64,000 bases of DNA from CAYNZV01 sp965217095 (lineage in GTDB: Bacteria; Latescibacterota; UBA2968; UBA8231): assembly GCA_965217095.1 (NCBI GenBank), contig OZ244235.1:3844001-3908000 (forward strand), given 5' to 3'. Shown piece after piece: positions 9,437 through 18,378 of the stretch (the stretch's first letter is position 1; each line of letters opens with the position of its first letter). Under the pieces are notes generated by a model. The model did no database searches, was not told the DNA's origin, and saw only the letters and a program-made list of their open reading frames with translations. Made by a program: the position numbers and the translations under genes.

Positions 9437-9769
9437 ATGAGCGAAATTCCCGAACTCACTTCCCGCGAAGTACTCCAGCAGGTCGACCGTCGGCTCACCC
9501 TGATCGAAGAAGATCAGCGCCAGCTCCACAGCACGATGGAAAAGGGATTCGCGGAATTACGCGTCGAGCTAAAAGGCGACAATCTTCTATTACGACAGGA
9601 ATTCAAGAACGAACTTGGTGCCACGAGACAAGAGTTTAAGAACGATATTGCTGGCACGAGACAGGAATTCGGCACGTTTCGCCAGGAGATGGACACACGC
9701 TTCCGCTGGCTATCTGGCATCGTCCTGGCCAGTTGGCTTTCCATCATGAGTGCCCTGTTGCTGAAATAA
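9437..9769 (+). CDS. Small coiled-coil protein with C-terminal membrane anchor
   Basis: This 110-residue protein begins at MSEIPELTSREVLQQVDRRL and is predicted to form a continuous coiled coil over residues 10-80. The middle contains an 11-residue periodicity (LRQEFKNELGA, TRQEFKNDIAG, TRQEFGTFRQE), that is, hendecad rather than heptad repeats. A single hydrophobic segment at the end (LSGIVLASWLSIMSALLL) would anchor it in the inner membrane. Similar short proteins are common in cyanobacteria and uncultured phyla and have no assigned function. I prefer ATG 9437 over the upstream in-frame start at 9380 because GAGG precedes it. TATATT at 9413-9418 could be its -10 element. Confidence 0.65.
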   Translation: MSEIPELTSREVLQQVDRRLTLIEEDQRQLHSTMEKGFAELRVELKGDNLLLRQEFKNELGATRQEFKNDIAGTRQEFGTFRQEMDTRFRWLSGIVLASWLSIMSALLLK

Positions 9770-9809
9770 TTCCCCTGTCGCGGGGGCGCAACTTCTCGTT
9801 TGGCCATAC

Positions 9810-10838
9810 CTACGGCTCCCTCGCCGCCGTCTGAATCAAAGCGCGCATATAACCCAGATCGAAAGCATTGCCCTGGCGAAAACCGTCGTCGCCGACGATG
9901 CGCGGCCAGTGCGCCGGCGCCAGATGGGCATCGGAGCCGGCCTTGTTCAGGGCACGGACCACGGCGAGGAAATCGCAGTCGCCAAGGTCGAGAAACGCTT
10001 CTTGGAACTTGGGAACCGTCCCATTGACCGCCTGCACATGCCCCATGAAGATCTTCTCGCCACCGAGGCTGTTGATGGCGTGATCCAGATCGATGCCCAT
10101 CGCCTGCCAGTTCCCCAGACACATATTGATTCCCCACACCGGGCTGTCGGCAATCTCCAGCGCCCGCAGGTGTCCTTCTAGGTTGTAGAACAACCGTGGC
10201 ATGCCGCCCATGCTCTCCACCGGCGGATCGTCGGGATGCACCGCCATGCGCACACCGGCATCCTCACACACCGGCAGGATCTTCTTCACGAAGTACTCAT
10301 AGTTGTCCCACATCTCCTCGCGACTGTATTCGCGCCCGCGAAACAAAGGCAGCGGCTCCAGCTTCTTCATGTCGATCGCCGAAAGCAGCGAACCGCCGCG
10401 ACCGGGAACCTCGTAGGAGTGGCGCCAGGACGCGTTCACCATGGTCTCCGGATTGCACATCCAGTGATACGCCATCAGGGTGACCCCCGCCTTGCCCGCC
10501 AACCGAATGTTGTGGATCAGGTTCTCGATCTGTCGGTCGCGCAGCTCACCCCCCAGCCAGATATGCTCCATGGCGGACGCTTCCGCCTGGGGGGTTAGCT
10601 CGAGTGTTCCCAGCTCCATGCCTAGATCGCGGATCTCGTTCACCAGATTTACGATCCTGAGATAATCCCACTTCAGCCCCGGTTTTCTTCCCCCAACCTT
10701 GCCCCCCGGGGGGGTGATGGCAGGATCGTTGCAGCCGACGATTACTTTTTCTACGCCCAACTGCGCCAGATAGCGCAGGTGGGTCTTGTCCTTCATGATC
10801 GGCTCGAAGTGCGAGTATGCGCCCAGACAGACAGGCAT
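9810..10838 (-). CDS. Mannonate-dehydratase-like TIM-barrel protein
   Basis: This 342-residue protein is of the xylose-isomerase-like TIM-barrel type. MAVHPDDPP (residues 199-206) matches the signature of D-mannonate dehydratase UxuA, with C240 in INMCLGN and H267 in MGHVQAV at positions expected to bind metal. UxuA converts D-mannonate to 2-keto-3-deoxygluconate in hexuronate breakdown. The protein is about 50 residues shorter than E. coli UxuA, and its N-terminus (MPVCLGAYSHF) differs, so it may act on another sugar acid or as an epimerase. AAAGGAGAG just upstream of the ATG is a strong ribosome-binding site. A 25-bp palindrome lies between it and the divergent oxygenase gene at 10963. Confidence 0.75.
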   Translation of the reverse strand: MPVCLGAYSHFEPIMKDKTHLRYLAQLGVEKVIVGCNDPAITPPGGKVGGRKPGLKWDYLRIVNLVNEIRDLGMELGTLELTPQAEASAMEHIWLGGELRDRQIENLIHNIRLAGKAGVTLMAYHWMCNPETMVNASWRHSYEVPGRGGSLLSAIDMKKLEPLPLFRGREYSREEMWDNYEYFVKKILPVCEDAGVRMAVHPDDPPVESMGGMPRLFYNLEGHLRALEIADSPVWGINMCLGNWQAMGIDLDHAINSLGGEKIFMGHVQAVNGTVPKFQEAFLDLGDCDFLAVVRALNKAGSDAHLAPAHWPRIVGDDGFRQGNAFDLGYMRALIQTAAREP

Positions 10839-10882
10839 TGGACTCTCCTTTTACCTTACATTATTTGGGTGTTGTTGGCCGA

Positions 10883-10907
10883 TGCGATAATATGCGCAAT
10901 TATCGCA
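10883..10907. promoter_or_regulatory. 25-bp palindrome, candidate operator between divergent genes
   Basis: The arms TGCGATAAT and ATTATCGCA are perfect inverted copies around a seven-base centre, ATGCGCA, which itself contains TGCGCA. It lies between the mannonate-dehydratase-like gene (minus) and a PhyH oxygenase (plus), about 45-55 bases from either start, where a repressor could control both. No regulator gene is adjacent. Confidence 0.5.
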
Positions 10908-10962
10908 CAAAGCGTTTGTCCTTATTTTCTTTTTTCTGACCAACCTTATCACGGGGGCAACG

Positions 10963-11814
10963 ATGGACTCGAGATATAGCGAGTATCTCCTGACGGCCGA
11001 GGAGTCGGAGCAATTCGAACGGGACGGTTTCTTTTTCGTCGAAAACGCATTGTCCGAGGATATGGTGGGCACCTTTATCACCGTCGTCGACCGCATCGAT
11101 GGAGAGGAACGGCGGCGATTGCAGAGCGCCCCGGGCGACCGCTCCAGTGTCCGCGACTTCATCGGCAGAGACGACCACTTCCTGGAGTTGCTCGATTGGT
11201 ACAAAACCTTTCCCAAGGTGTGGGGCATCCTCGGCTGGCACATCCAGCTGTACCACACCCACCTGAACGTCACGCCCGCTGTTTCAGGAAGTACCCTTGA
11301 AAGGGATGGTCTGGGATTGAATTGGCACCAGGACAGCGGCCGCATCAATCAGGACTGCGAAAGCAACCCCCGCCCGCGCGTCTCGCTCAAAGTGGGATTC
11401 TTTCTTACCGACATCACTGAATCAAACCGCGGCAATTTCTACATCGTACCCGGCAGCCACCTGCAAAACGACTTTCCGGGAGATGACCGCAATGGCCTTC
11501 TGGATGGCGCCATGCCAGTGTGCGTTCCCGCGGGGACCGCGGTTTTTTTCGATCGTCGCCTGTGGCATTCGGCAAGCAACAACTATTGGCATACGCCGCG
11601 ACGGGTGCTCTTTTACGGCTACTCTTACCGCTGGTTGCGTCCGCGCGACAACATGACTGTCGATCACTACCTCGATCGCTGCGACCCGATTCGCAGACAA
11701 CTCCTCGGCGTCAGCAATACGGGCGGTCTCGGGTATACCTCGCCCTCGGAGGAGGACGTTCCGCTGAAAGCGTGGCTCGAAGAACACCTGGGAGCGGAGG
11801 CAGTGATTCACTAA
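10963..11814 (+). CDS. Phytanoyl-CoA dioxygenase (PhyH) family oxygenase, divergent member
   Basis: This 283-residue Fe(II)/2-oxoglutarate oxygenase is not closely related to the pair at 723 and 3375. The iron ligands are WHQD (H122 and D124) and H202 in LWHSASN, with R213/R214 in the position of the 2-oxoglutarate arginine. GLGLNWHQDSGR followed by SLKVGFFLTD is characteristic of the PhyH group with a proline-rich C-terminus. It is divergent from the mannonate-dehydratase-like gene across a palindromic intergenic region, so the two may be co-regulated. The substrate is unknown. Confidence 0.88.
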   Translation: MDSRYSEYLLTAEESEQFERDGFFFVENALSEDMVGTFITVVDRIDGEERRRLQSAPGDRSSVRDFIGRDDHFLELLDWYKTFPKVWGILGWHIQLYHTHLNVTPAVSGSTLERDGLGLNWHQDSGRINQDCESNPRPRVSLKVGFFLTDITESNRGNFYIVPGSHLQNDFPGDDRNGLLDGAMPVCVPAGTAVFFDRRLWHSASNNYWHTPRRVLFYGYSYRWLRPRDNMTVDHYLDRCDPIRRQLLGVSNTGGLGYTSPSEEDVPLKAWLEEHLGAEAVIH

Positions 11815-11851
11815 CGGGGGTCCCCATGCGCGCAGAGCCCACCCCTTTGGG

Positions 11852-13506
11852 TCAGTCCTGTGGAATAAGGGGCAGTAGCAGGTGTGATGGGAATATTGAA
11901 GTGTGGTGGACCGACTGGTTCGCCCTTCTCATGTTGGCGTCCCGCGCCGGGTCTCCACCGGTGTTCAAGTTGCGGTCGAATCGCGGGAAGTTCGACGACG
12001 AAACCTCCAATCGGATTTGGTGACCTTTCCGGAAGCAGTTCCCCGTAACCCCAACCTCGATCTCGTACTCGTACACCTTTCCAGCTTCCAGGAGTTTGGG
12101 TTCGGAGAAGCTCTCTCGATAGCGCGCCCGCAAAATGCCGTCGCACAGGTTCATGGCATACCCGTCGGGCGAGACGTCAACGAGTTTGGCGGTCCAGTCC
12201 GAGTCGAGACCATCGGTGGCAGCGTAGAGCACCAGTTTGATCGGGCCGATGACCTCCACGTCGCTCGGCATCGGCTGGCTGGTGTAACATAAGACGTCGT
12301 TTCGCATCTCCACGGGACGCTGGTCGTAGGGGCCCCAGGGCACGATGTGCGGTGAGCAGCAGTTGTTGCCGCCCATTGTCGGGACCGGAAATTCTGGATC
12401 GTAGACGAAGGTGTCGGCGTTCTCGTTTCGTGGTAGGTCGGTTGAAAGAACACCGTCGCCGATGACCGTATTCGCCTTTCCGTTCGAGTGCAGGTACCAC
12501 CGCTCCCATTTCGTCCGCGCCAGCGGCCATTCGTGTTCATCCTGCCACCTGTTGCTTCCCATGATGAAGAGACGGAGCGGCGGTTCATCTACGATGCCGT
12601 TGTCTATGTCCCGCATCCAGTAGTCGAACCACCGCATCTCTTCGGCCTCGAGATCAACCAGCGAGTTTGCCCCGAAATCCACGTCTCCAGTGCGTGGGGC
12701 CACGGACCCACGATGAGCCGGCTGCGCCGGGCGTTCTTGCTCCCACCTTCAAGGCGCATGCCGTTCAAGTTGGTGAAGGTTTGGTTGGGGTAGAGATCGT
12801 ACCACCCACCCATGATGTATGCCGGGGCGAGCATGTCACCCCAACGCAGCTCGTCGTTGAACTCCTCCCAGTAGCTGTCATCGGTCGAATGGTCCATCCA
12901 GTCCTGCCAGAAGGCCAAGTCGCGACCCGCGCCCTTCGCTAAGTCACCCACGGGCAGCGTTCGAAACGCTTCCGTCCAGTTGTGAAAATCGATTGACTGG
13001 CCCGTTCGGCCGTTGGTGCGCATCCCCCATGTGGCTAGAACGTTCAGCTGAAAGGTCCCACCCGGCCATACGAGGCCGTTGTAATATTCTGCCGCCATTA
13101 CGCGCGGGACCATGCAGGTCAGATGCGAACTTTGGAGTGGAGCGCTGGTCCACTGAACGCATCCTCCGTAAGAACTTCCGGACATCCCGATCTTGCCGTC
13201 GCTCCATTCCTGACGGCCGATCCACTCCTGGGTGTCGTAGCCATCTTCGGCCTCGCGGAATGGATAGTAGTCGCCATCGGAGTCCCAGCGTCCACGGCAA
13301 TCCTGGATCACGCAGGCGTACCCGCAGTTGGCAAGCCGCCGGCCTTTCTCCACGCTCCCATCCATGTTGTTGCTGTACGGCGTGCGCATGAGAACTGTGG
13401 GAAAGGTGCCTCGCGTTTTCGGGAGATAGATGTCCGAAGAGAGCTCGACCCCGTCCCGAGCGGGAGTTTTGATATTCAGCTGCATCTCTACGGGGTAAGT
13501 TGCCAT
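11852..13506 (-). pseudogene. CocE/NonD-family alpha/beta hydrolase, interrupted by a one-base frameshift
   Basis: The N-terminal part (13506 down to about 12700) is an alpha/beta hydrolase of the CocE/NonD (X-Pro dipeptidyl-peptidase/cocaine-esterase-like) family. The nucleophile elbow is GMSGSSYGG, and the acid and histidine of the triad lie in GGWYDLYPNQT and GPWPH. The second part (about 12690 down to 11852, in the next frame) continues with GDVDFGANSL and FDYWM and ends with the usual C-terminal jelly-roll domain (GPIKLVLYAATDGLDSDW, FRKGHQIRLEVSSSNFPRFDRN). The two frames join at 12690-12702, near a GGGG run, if one base is restored; together they give the normal full length of about 550 residues. 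It is either a recent pseudogene or a sequencing error. It lies 12 bases downstream of the threonine-synthase-like gene. Confidence 0.82.
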
Positions 13507-13518
13507 GTCGCCGATTGC

Positions 13519-14598
13519 TTATTTGCTGGGTGCGAGACAGGCCCGCCTGAATTCTTCCAAGCTGTCTACCAGGGGACAAGATTGGCCGTCCAACATGCGT
13601 TCGATCGCGGCATCGTCTTTGAAGCCGCTTCCCGTGACCAGACAGACCACCACAGCATCCCGATCCAGCTCCCGGCGGGCGCAGGCGTCCAGCACACCTG
13701 CCAGGGGGATTGCTCCTGCCGGCTCGGAAAAGATACCCTCCTCGCGTGCCATCCTGGCCTGTGCTGAATAGATCTCTTCGTCGCTGACTAGATATCCCGT
13801 CCCACCCGAGGCGCGACACGCTGCCAGGGTTTCATCCCCGTCGATGACGTTGGCAATTTGCAGCGCGCTGATGGTCGTGGCCCCCTCACTCGTCTGGGCC
13901 TGCTCCTTGCCCTCGCGCAGCGGTCCGGCAATGGTGTTGTTGCCCTGGGGCTGCACGCAGTTCACCGCCGCCGAACAACCCACACGCTCGAAACCGCGGG
14001 CCACCGCCAGGGACAATCCTCCGCCGGCAGTGGGCGAGAATACATGGTCGAGACCTGCGGACAGCTGCTCTGCCAGCTCGTAGCTGATGGTCTGCACCGC
14101 CTCCATGGCCAGTGGACAGTATTTGAACGCGCTGATTTCCTGCGCTGCCCCCATTTCTGCAGCTAGTGGTTCCAGCCCATCCATGATCTCGGTTGTAGCC
14201 ACGGGATCAAAGCCAAAACCGCGAATGCGCAACAGGGTTGCTCCGTAGGCCAGCATCTGGCGCAACTTGCCTTCCGCCGCCTTTTCCAGGATAGCAACGT
14301 AACAACGAACGTCCACGGCCGCACTATAAGCGGCGAGCGCTGCACCGGCATTGCCGCTGGACACGCCGAGAACCGTGTTTTTGCCTTCGGCAAGCAGCTG
14401 GGATATGGCAAACGCGGTAAAGCGGTCTTTGTAGGAGCCGGTGGGATTGCTGCCTTCGAGCTTGAAATAAAGGTTTTTCAGCCCTGCCGCCGGCCCGATC
14501 CGTCGAGATCGAACCAGTGGCGTCTGGCTTTCGCCTAGGCTGATGCGGTGTTCGGCCGCAACGGGCGGCAGCATATCGGCGTATCTCCAGATACTCAC
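13519..14598 (-). CDS. Threonine-synthase-like pyridoxal-phosphate enzyme
   Basis: This 359-residue fold-type II PLP enzyme has the lysine that forms the Schiff base, K57 in SNPTGSYKDRF. The phosphate-binding glycine-rich segment is GVSSGNAGAALAAY, and SPTAGGGLSLAVARG lies near residue 195. The family converts O-phosphohomoserine to threonine or deaminates related hydroxy-amino acids. The short form, without the long N-terminal domain of E. coli ThrC, is common outside proteobacteria. No other threonine genes are nearby, so it may be a catabolic homologue serving the accessory cluster. The start is GTG. It sits between the beta-propeller and CocE genes on the same strand. Confidence 0.82.
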   Translation of the reverse strand: MSIWRYADMLPPVAAEHRISLGESQTPLVRSRRIGPAAGLKNLYFKLEGSNPTGSYKDRFTAFAISQLLAEGKNTVLGVSSGNAGAALAAYSAAVDVRCYVAILEKAAEGKLRQMLAYGATLLRIRGFGFDPVATTEIMDGLEPLAAEMGAAQEISAFKYCPLAMEAVQTISYELAEQLSAGLDHVFSPTAGGGLSLAVARGFERVGCSAAVNCVQPQGNNTIAGPLREGKEQAQTSEGATTISALQIANVIDGDETLAACRASGGTGYLVSDEEIYSAQARMAREEGIFSEPAGAIPLAGVLDACARRELDRDAVVVCLVTGSGFKDDAAIERMLDGQSCPLVDSLEEFRRACLAPSK

Positions 14599-14655
14599 TC
14601 AAACCCCCACGTCATTGAAAGATTAGATCCTGATTTGCAAAGCTTTGTCCGATGC

Positions 14656-16373
14656 TCACTGGCACCACAGAGAGTAGAGTTGCGTTTCACCGGAAAGCTG
14701 AACCCGTAAGCGTATCTCGCGTCCACCGGCAACCTCACCCAGTCTGCGTCCTTGCCAAGAAACCGCACCACGAAGCTGGTTGCCGTTAAAACCGTCGAAC
14801 GCCTCCACATCGCCCCCTTCCAAACAGCTCCCGCTTTCCGCATCCAGCACCTCGACCCCCAGGGCGCCACCGCTGGCGTCTGCGTTCATCAAAAGCTCCG
14901 AGCCACGCGGCTTGAGCGGCGGCGTAACGAGCTCACCGTTCGCTCCCTCCGCCTCGAGAGATACGAAACCGTCGCGGCGCAGCTTGGCCAACGCCAGCGC
15001 GCTTTCTGCCTTGAAGTACGGGCGGTACTCTTCCGGGAACACCTCTTCGGGGCCACGGAAACGGGCGGCCATGTGGTAGATCCAGATTTCGTCGTCGCGC
15101 ACGATAGGCGCGCCGCAGACTAGCACCTCTTGATTGCCCCACGCCTTGCCGTCCCAGGGCTCGATCCCCAGAAATACCTGCCGATCGCACAAGCGACGCC
15201 AGTGACGCAGATCGCGGCTGGCCACCAGCTCCACCTGGTTCAAGCCGGTGTAGTTCATGTGCGGGGGGGGGATGGCGCCGGCGGGATTGAAGATCAGCAC
15301 GAATCCGATGTACTGACCTTCGTAGGGCAACACTGCCATGTGGTAGGTCTCGGCGATGTAGTCGATCTCATCCACCAGGGGCGGACTGACATAAGCCGGA
15401 TCTTCCACCGCGCGCCGGATCCGCGGCAGCCGGTTGTCCCAATCAACCTGGTCGGCGTGCAGCACGCAGCCGTGGTCCTCCCAGGTCTCGAAGTCCTTGC
15501 TGGTAACCAGCCAGACCGACCGCCCCCAAACGGTACTGCGTTTCACCGTGGCGACAAACTGCTCACCGAAGGGATCGTAGCAAAAGTGGGACTCGCCGCT
15601 GCTGGGAATTTCGTCGATGTCGAGTACGGTCCACTGAAATCCGTCGGGAGAAACGGCGGCTTGCCGATTTTCGACCTTGAGCAGGGCTTTGTAGCGCCGC
15701 TGGGAATCGGGATCACGCTCGTCGCGGACGATGTGGTAGAGGGCACGGTTTCCCTGGTCCGGATCCATCACGATGTTGTTGTCCCTGGAGCCCTGCCATT
15801 CGTACAGACCCAACTGCGGTTGTTCCCAGTGTTCGCCATCCTCCGATACGGCGTAATGAGTGAGAACGAGGTACTGCCGTGCTTTCCGTACGGCTCGCAG
15901 CTCCAACTGCCCCAGTACCACCACTCCCAGAGATTTTTCTCCGGGTTCCACTGCGGAGAGCTGCGGCTTTGCAGCGCGATCTGGCCTGCGTCCGAGTTCG
16001 GAGTCATTACCGGTCCGTAGCGATCCGGCGGATGCAGGCGGCGCTTGAGGCCGCGGTTCTCGGCGATGAGAAAGTCATCGAGGAACAGCTGCCGGCGCTT
16101 GTCCAGCTCTAGCGGAATGTGGGAGCGATTCAGCATCTCGTAGACTCCGTGCACATACCGCTGGTGCAGCTGACGCCAGTCGGCACTGCTTGGCGGTCCG
16201 TGGTGGATCTCCTCCGGATAGAAGTCCCGGTTCTGGGTCGAGTAATGCAGCGCCAGGTACTTGAGGCTTTCGCCTTCCAGGTACGCCACCCGCTTCTTCA
16301 TCTCGCTGTACACCCGTTTGTGCGTTTCCTTGTTCGCGTAGGAAGTCCACAACCCCCTGCTGAAGTTGATCAA
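14656..16373 (-). pseudogene. Beta-propeller glycosidase-like protein, interrupted by a one-base frameshift
   Basis: Two overlapping reading frames make one protein of about 570 residues. The first (16373 to about 15860) contains RRQLFLDDFLIAENRGLKRR, the usual opening of uncharacterised propeller glycosidase-like proteins, and the blade WNPEKNLWEWWYWG. The second (about 15860 to 14656) continues with HYAVSEDGEHWEQP and further blades (VSPDGFQWTV, TSKDFETWEDHG). The shift lies within 15845-15905 and is repaired by adding one base. The start codon is uncertain: TTG at 16373, or ATG 16301 (MKKRVAYLEG). It shares the YAVSxDGxxW blade with the intact gene at 5549. The predicted function is sugar binding or cleavage; it may be non-functional if the shift is real. 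Confidence 0.75.
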
Positions 16374-16393
16374 CCACGGTCTGATGCGCCCCC

Positions 16394-16666
16394 TTACGGC
16401 AAATGTGACAGCCGCGCCTCCAAAGCGGCTAGATGTTTCTGGAGGGCAGCGATCTGTTCTCGTTGCACCTCGGTCTGAGCTTCCTTCTTCTACACCTTCT
16501 CGTAGAGTCCTTAAATGGCTGCCAGCGCGATCCCTGGTGGATCAATCGTAAAAACCCTCGTGCCGCTTGCCCCTACTCCAAATACATGCAGGGTGGAGTT
16601 TCACGGATCGCCTAAAGACGTACTGGAGTTGCTCAGGCCGGTCCTCGTGTTCTCCAAAAAACTCGT
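16394..16666 (-). pseudogene. 3' remnant of a tail-fibre/S74-peptidase-type coiled-coil gene
   Basis: One frame reads through three in-frame stops: TGA at 16601-16603, TAA at 16511-16513 and TAG at 16490-16492. It gives a recognisable C-terminus: NSTLHVFGVGASGTRVFTID and PPGIALAAI, then GLYEKV, then a coiled-coil end (EVQREQIAALQKHLAALEAR) to a natural TAA at 16394-16396. The VFTIDPxGxALAAIQGLYxxVQ pattern followed by a Q/L-rich coiled coil is typical of the ends of phage-tail-fibre-like and S74-type surface proteins. Each stop is one C-to-T change from an expected codon (CGA, CAA, CAG). The rest of the gene is gone. Nothing else is recognisable between this remnant and the methyltransferase. 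Confidence 0.65.
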
Positions 16667-16713
16667 TTAGCGGATGACGTAAATGAGTCGCTAAGACTTT
16701 GTCCATGCGTGCG

Positions 16714-17495
16714 CTACTCGACCTGCGTACGGTCCGCGACTTCGCAGTGGAATATTTCCTCGTCGGATGGGATACCCATCCTACGCAAACTGCCCGGCCC
16801 CAAGATAGCTTCTGCAGATACGACGCTGACTCGGAATCCAGCCTGCTCAATCCGATCGAGGAAGTCGCGGCCGTACAGGCGAACATGATCGTGTTGGCCA
16901 TATAGCTTCTGCCGCTCCCTCGGATCGGTAACCGTCGGGTCTTCCTCCGTGGACCCTGTACTCCAGATAGGGACCTGAATCAAGCCCCATCCTCCCGGTC
17001 GAAGCACGCGCCGCAGTTCCCGCAATGCCAGCCGGTCGTCGCTAACGTGCTCCAGGACATGACTACAATGAACAATGTCGAAGGACCCATCGCGGAAGGG
17101 CAGCTGTAAAATGTCCGACTTCACATCAACGTAGCGGCTTAGTAGATCCGACGAGACACGACGCAAGTGTGGGAGGCGTGAGAACCTCTCCTCGAGGCCC
17201 ATTTCGGGGGCGAAGTGTAGCATGGAAAAAGCACTAGAAGTGAGTTTCGTTTTCTCTTTGTAGTACAGCCAGTACAGCCTGTGCCTCTCCATCGACTCGC
17301 AGATTGGACACATGGCGTCCTGGCGGACCTTCAATCCCGTCCGTGGGGCAGGAAGCGGCTGACGTGCGAATCGCAGACGGGGCAGTAGAACCGTTTCCCT
17401 CTGTATTTCCATCGCTTGGCACTCCATTTGAGGCATCGGTACAACGGGAACAGGAGGCGCCGCGCAAGGCGATTGTCAAGAATCCCGAAGATCAT
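16714..17495 (-). pseudogene. Zinc-ribbon SAM-dependent methyltransferase, interrupted by a one-base frameshift
   Basis: The main frame carries a class I methyltransferase: the acidic motif in LPFRDGSFDIVHCSHVLEHV and the downstream GGWGLIQVPI. It is preceded by CPICESMERHRLYWLYYKEK, half of a zinc-ribbon that often heads methyltransferases in glycan or surface-polymer clusters. The other half, FYCPVCDSHVSRFLPHG, is encoded in a different frame from an ATG at 17493-17495 (MIFGILDNRLARRLL). The two frames join at 17330-17348, beside a GGGG run, if one base is restored, giving about 260 residues. The unbroken frame alone gives a protein with an artificial N-terminus. The substrate is probably a sugar or lipid-linked glycan, which is inference from family context. 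Confidence 0.72.
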
Positions 17496-18095
17496 CTCAT
17501 GTTGGCGGTAGATCGTCCAGTTTTTTCAGGCACACGAAGAAAAGCCTGTCCGAATCTTCAAGAACAAAATCGAAAACCCAGGTCGATAATTCCATTTATG
17601 ATAAGTAAAACAAAAGCCCAGTTCTTCAGCACAAGGACAAAGAAGATTCTTGACAAGGTATCGCCAAAGTGTCAACTGTTGATACCAACAGGCTAGCCAC
17701 ATCCCGCGCTTGCGGGCCATATTCTGCGTAGCTTTCGGGCTTATCGCACACCAACGACCCCGTGGCAGCTTCTCCGAATACGATGAGGAGGAGATCCGAA
17801 GGTTGCGAAAAGATTTGGAACAATTGACAGGCGAGTCGCAGACTGAGTAACACCCAGGCGATAGCCGAAGGGAATCCTTCGCCAACTTTGCGAAGATGCC
17901 AGATGCGTTCAAAGGGCCTGTGTCCGCACCGTCCCTCTTCTCTATCCGACTTGAGATGCGCTTTCAAGGACAGGTGTGTTGTCATGGCACTGGTTTCTTC
18001 TACCAGCCTCCTCGGTGCATGGTGTCGTCCCGACTGCCGCAGTGGCAGTTGGGTGAAGAACGGGTGAAAATGTTGCCCGACGAGACTTCGAATTG
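17496..18095. other. Gene-poor stretch with a possible 3' gene remnant
   Basis: I see no intact gene in these 600 bases. On the plus strand a frame ending with a TAA at 17849-17851 reads SFSEYDEEEIRRLRKDLEQL and shortly after GESQTE, which looks like the charged helical end of a real protein. Upstream of it the frame loses any recognisable pattern. The remaining sequence has no ribosome-binding sites with open frames that look coding. Together with the two broken genes to the left it looks like decayed mobile or surface-polysaccharide DNA beside tRNA genes. Confidence 0.35.
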
Positions 18096-18120
18096 AGACT
18101 TATATAATCGGCATAAGTCT
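18096..18120 (+). terminator. Hairpin followed by a T-rich tract
   Basis: The arms AGACTTAT and ATAAGTCT enclose a nine-base loop, and TTGTTTTGATT follows on the plus strand. It would end plus-strand transcription entering the tRNA genes from the left. Because the tRNAs are transcribed toward it from the right, it may also mark the 3' end of their transcript. Confidence 0.5.
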
Positions 18121-18130
18121 TTGTTTTGAT

Positions 18131-18219
18131 TGGTGCCGAGGGCCGGGCTCGAACCGGCACGACCGATAACGGCCAACGGATTTTAAGTCCGTCGCGTCTA
18201 CCAATTCCGCCACCCCGGC
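18131..18219 (-). tRNA. tRNA-Leu (anticodon UAA)
   Basis: Read on the minus strand, the acceptor arms GCCGGGG and CCTCGGC pair, the anticodon loop is CTTAAAA with anticodon TAA, a long class II variable arm follows (TGGCCGTTATCGGTCG), and the T arm contains GGTTCGAGCC. A CCA end is encoded. The length of 89 bases and the long variable arm fit leucine. Confidence 0.95.
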
Positions 18220-18240
18220 ACGATCATCAAGATATAAAAA

Positions 18241-18315
18241 TGGAGGCGACGCCCGGACTCGAACCGGGGAATAAGGGCTTTGCAGGCCCCTGCCTTACCA
18301 CTTGGCCACGTCGCC
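18241..18315 (-). tRNA. tRNA-Cys (anticodon GCA)
   Basis: On the minus strand the acceptor arms GGCGACG and CGTCGCC pair, the anticodon loop has GCA (CTGCAAA), the T arm is GGTTCGAGTCC, and CCA is encoded. The length is 75 bases. It lies 21 bases upstream of tRNA-Leu, so both probably come from one transcript. Confidence 0.95.
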
Positions 18316-18349
18316 TCGTGCAAAAATTGCCTCGATTTTAGCGGAACCG

Positions 18350-18378
18350 AAAATAGCCGGCGCCCTGAAACATGTCAA
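18350..18378 (-). promoter_or_regulatory. Sigma-70-type promoter of the tRNA-Cys/tRNA-Leu unit
   Basis: On the minus strand a perfect -35 TTGACA (18373-18378) is followed after 17 bases by TATTTT (18350-18355). This puts transcription start near 18343, about 28 bases before tRNA-Cys. The same pair of hexamers with the same spacing occurs upstream of nrdJ. Confidence 0.7.

Noticed and set aside
17330..17350. Programmed -1 ribosomal frameshift in the methyltransferase
   Set aside because: No slippery heptamer of the X-XXY-YYZ type or downstream pseudoknot is visible; a missing base explains it more simply.
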